From an uncultured Dechloromonas sp. (GTDB lineage Bacteria; Pseudomonadota; Gammaproteobacteria; Burkholderiales; Rhodocyclaceae), in NCBI GenBank assembly GCA_946477505.1, contig CAMKYP010000151.1, positions 1 to 8,429 of the forward strand: 8,429 nucleotides of DNA, read 5' to 3'. Below are positions 6,949-8,429 of this stretch, in pieces; within the stretch, counting starts at the first letter, position 1, and every line of letters begins with the position of its first letter. The notes beneath the pieces are model-generated. The model saw only the letters and a list, made by a program, of their open reading frames with translations. It did no database searches and was not told the origin of the DNA. Position numbers and translations under genes: made by a program.

Positions 6949-6957
6949 ATCCAAACA
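6935..6957 (+). promoter_or_regulatory. possible recombinase promoter
   Basis: Two -10-like hexamers lie just before the recombinase start: CATAAT (6935-6940), and TAGTAT (6945-6950) preceded by TG at 6942-6943 as in extended -10 elements. No good -35 box is visible at the right distance. If the second were used, transcription would begin at or near the ATG (6957), giving a leaderless message. This would fit the lack of a Shine-Dalgarno sequence before this gene. The call is speculative. Confidence 0.25.
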
Positions 6958-8417
6958 TGATCGCGTACTCGTACATTCGCTTCTCCAGCGTTGAGCAGAG
7001 AAAAGGCGACTCCTACAGACGCCAACTTGAGGCATCAGAAAAGTATGCCCAAGAACACGGCCTGACACTTGATACATCCTTCAAGCTCCATGACTTGGGG
7101 CGATCTGCCTTCGACAAAGCCAATGTCACCAAGGGAAAGCTAGGTGCATTCCTTCGTGCTATTGAAGACGGTAGGGTGCCCAAAGGGGCATACCTGCTAG
7201 TTGAATCGCTGGACCGTTTGTCTCGAGCTCAAGTGTTGGATGCACTGACCCAATTCACCGCGATTCTCACTGCTGGCGTCAGCATAGTTACGCTGTCGGA
7301 TAGGCAGGTGTATTCGCATGAATCCGTCAGCGATAACCCGATGCAGTTGATGGTCTCGATCCTCATCATGGTCCGAGCGCATGAGGAATCGCTCACAAAA
7401 TCTGATCGAGTTGGTAAAGCGTGGCAGCGAAAGCTTGATGAGGGGCTTAAAAATCACAAGCTGGTAACTAAAGCCGTGCCCAAATGGATGCGCGTTGTTG
7501 ATGGGAAGATTGAATTGATTCCTGAGCGCGCTGACGTTATAAGGCGAATTTTCACGATGGTTAAGAATGGTTTGAGCCAAGACACCATCGTTCGAACGCT
7601 GAATGCGGAGATGTCCGGTTGGAATAAGGCAGGTGAATGGCATCCTTCCTATATCCAAAAGCTGACGATGAACCATGCAACGTACGGTGCATTTGAAACT
7701 GGCGGGAAGATTTCTGAGGGCTATTTCCCTGCGGTTATTTCCAAAGAAGAGTTCGACTACGTTAGGTCGTTGCGCAGTAAGCGTAGAACTCGCGGCGATG
7801 TTGGAGCGCCTGGAATCAAGCGAGGGCATGGTGTAACGAATCTATTTTCTGGTTTGGTTTACTGCGGTTACTGTGGTGCCAGAATGCAGATTGCTACCAA
7901 TTTTTCAAAGAAGCACAACCGCACCGACAGATACCTGATCTGCTATGGAGCAAGGATCGGTAAAACGGATTGCGAAATTATCCGCTGGAATTATCGGGAC
8001 ATAGAGGGAGCCTTTTTGCTACAAGTTCCTTATGTCGATTTGGGGACTGTATTCGGTGGGAGGAAAAGCGAGAAGCTTGAGCACTTGGAGTCTGAGCGAG
8101 CGAAACTGCTCGGCGTGCTTGAAGGCGCCGAAAAGAAAATTGAAAACCTTTACGCTGCGATTGAAGAAGAGCCATTGCCCGGCCTGGTTAAGCGCCTCAA
8201 GGATGCAGAGGCAGCGAAAATTGAGCTTGAAAAAAATTTGGCCTTGATCAGTGCTGAGCTGACGATTGAACGCGTATCTGGTGATACAGGCCGTTCAAGG
8301 ATGAAGATGTTGCTGATGCTTTTCAAGGCAATGAAGCAAGAGACAGATGAACTCCAGCTACGCACAATTCGCGAAGGGCAGAGGTGGTTCCGCGAATCCG
8401 GACATCGAGTTAAGTGA
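6957..8417 (+). CDS. large serine recombinase (site-specific integrase)
   Basis: A 486-residue enzyme that cuts and rejoins attachment sites through a serine-DNA intermediate, probably to integrate and excise the element it sits in. The N-terminal resolvase domain (1 to about 150) has YIRFSSVEQ with R8 and the likely nucleophile S10, then DLGRSAFDK (46-54) and VESLDRLSR (82-90) with R87 and R90. A Recombinase-type DNA-binding domain spans about 165-275. A zinc ribbon follows with C303 and C306 (CGYC), C329 and C339. A charged coiled coil (about 372-436) precedes a helical C terminus. The full domain set and open frame suggest an active enzyme. ATG 6957 is the first start after an in-frame TAG at 6945; no Shine-Dalgarno sequence is seen. 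Unlike short resolvases/invertases, its length and zinc ribbon place it with phage/island integrases. The exact subfamily is not recognised. Confidence 0.93.
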   Translation: MIAYSYIRFSSVEQRKGDSYRRQLEASEKYAQEHGLTLDTSFKLHDLGRSAFDKANVTKGKLGAFLRAIEDGRVPKGAYLLVESLDRLSRAQVLDALTQFTAILTAGVSIVTLSDRQVYSHESVSDNPMQLMVSILIMVRAHEESLTKSDRVGKAWQRKLDEGLKNHKLVTKAVPKWMRVVDGKIELIPERADVIRRIFTMVKNGLSQDTIVRTLNAEMSGWNKAGEWHPSYIQKLTMNHATYGAFETGGKISEGYFPAVISKEEFDYVRSLRSKRRTRGDVGAPGIKRGHGVTNLFSGLVYCGYCGARMQIATNFSKKHNRTDRYLICYGARIGKTDCEIIRWNYRDIEGAFLLQVPYVDLGTVFGGRKSEKLEHLESERAKLLGVLEGAEKKIENLYAAIEEEPLPGLVKRLKDAEAAKIELEKNLALISAELTIERVSGDTGRSRMKMLLMLFKAMKQETDELQLRTIREGQRWFRESGHRVK

Positions 8418-8429
8418 AATCTCTGCTTC
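8414..8429 (+). CDS. possible start of the next element gene (partial)
   Basis: GTG at 8414 overlaps the recombinase stop as GTGA and opens a frame reading MKSLL up to the window edge. Overlapping starts of this type are common in compact element operons. Only five complete codons are visible and no clear ribosome-binding site precedes it, so this is a pointer rather than a gene call. Confidence 0.15.

Larger units (their letters stand above)
6899..6994 (+). pseudogene. trpF: 5' fragment of trpF, interrupted by insertion
   Basis: An ATG overlapping the truA stop (ATGA) opens a frame reading MKTRIKI. TrpF (phosphoribosylanthranilate isomerase, tryptophan synthesis) typically starts with a basic residue and then RIKICG, and trpF commonly follows truA in Betaproteobacteria. 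Here the frame continues W-G-L-V-K instead of C-G-L-T, soon loses any TrpF character, and stops at TGA 6992-6994 after 31 codons. The trpF-derived part is therefore about 6899-6921; the remaining codons are foreign DNA read through, including the start of the recombinase gene in another frame. The fragment has no isomerase function. Whether an intact trpF is restored at the far end of the insertion cannot be seen. The call rests on seven or so codons plus gene order, so it is probable rather than proven. Confidence 0.7.
6921..8429 (+). mobile_element. left end of a serine-recombinase integrative element
   Basis: From about 6921 to the end of the window the DNA is more A/T-rich, with A/T-ending codons (many AAA, GTT, TTG) unlike the G/C-ending codons to the left. 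It begins where trpF homology ends, and its first gene is a large serine recombinase reading away from the junction. Placement of the recombinase next to the attachment site is typical for phages, integrative elements and genomic islands that use this enzyme class. The element continues past 8429, so its size, cargo and right end are unknown. The exact crossover cannot be placed without the empty site; the last base agreeing with an expected ATTTG(C) of trpF is about 6921. Confidence 0.65.

Noticed and set aside
7197..7829. 210-codon minus-strand frame across the recombinase
   Set aside because: No motifs, lies inside a well-supported recombinase gene, and is a shadow of its codon pattern.

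Overview
The window reads as a stretch of betaproteobacterial core chromosome, broken at its right side by the end of an integrated mobile element. The gene order leuB - asd - fimV - (membrane protein) - truA - trpF is familiar from Betaproteobacteria. GC-rich coding with strong third-position G/C, and proteins close to Rhodocyclales-type homologues, suggest a Dechloromonas/Azonexus-like organism. The genus is an inference from gene order and protein character, not from a database search.

Layout. Positions 8-2249 carry leuB and asd, on the same strand and 52 nt apart; they belong to leucine and aspartate-family amino acid synthesis and end at a strong intrinsic terminator (2268-2297). fimV (GTG start, 2405-5461) encodes a 1018-residue polar hub protein with a secretion signal, FimV core, LysM, coiled coil, Pro-rich repeats, one membrane segment and a long acidic cytoplasmic part. 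A hairpin follows at 5476-5513. Next come a 197-residue polytopic membrane protein that resembles the T component of ECF transporters (TTG start, 5524-6117) and truA (6114-6902), which overlap by 4 nt.

The truA stop overlaps the ATG of the next gene. Its first codons read MKTRIKI, the usual beginning of TrpF (phosphoribosylanthranilate isomerase, normally continuing C-G). The TrpF reading then stops making sense at about position 6920. Base composition becomes visibly more A/T-rich, a 9-bp inverted repeat follows, and a large serine recombinase (6957-8417) begins. The simplest reading is that a serine-recombinase element has integrated into codon 7-9 of trpF, and that its recombinase gene lies directly inside this junction. 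The rest of the element, its other end and the remainder of trpF lie beyond the window.

How they work together: the left 6.9 kb is housekeeping (amino acid synthesis, pole organisation and type IV pilus function, tRNA pseudouridylation). The right 1.5 kb is mobile DNA that now sits in the transcription path of truA and separates the start of trpF from whatever follows. No RNA gene or CRISPR array was seen. No gene-free stretch exceeds 300 bases; the longest is 155 bases, between asd and fimV. A new multi-gene system cannot be claimed from what is visible; if there is one, it is in the element's cargo to the right.
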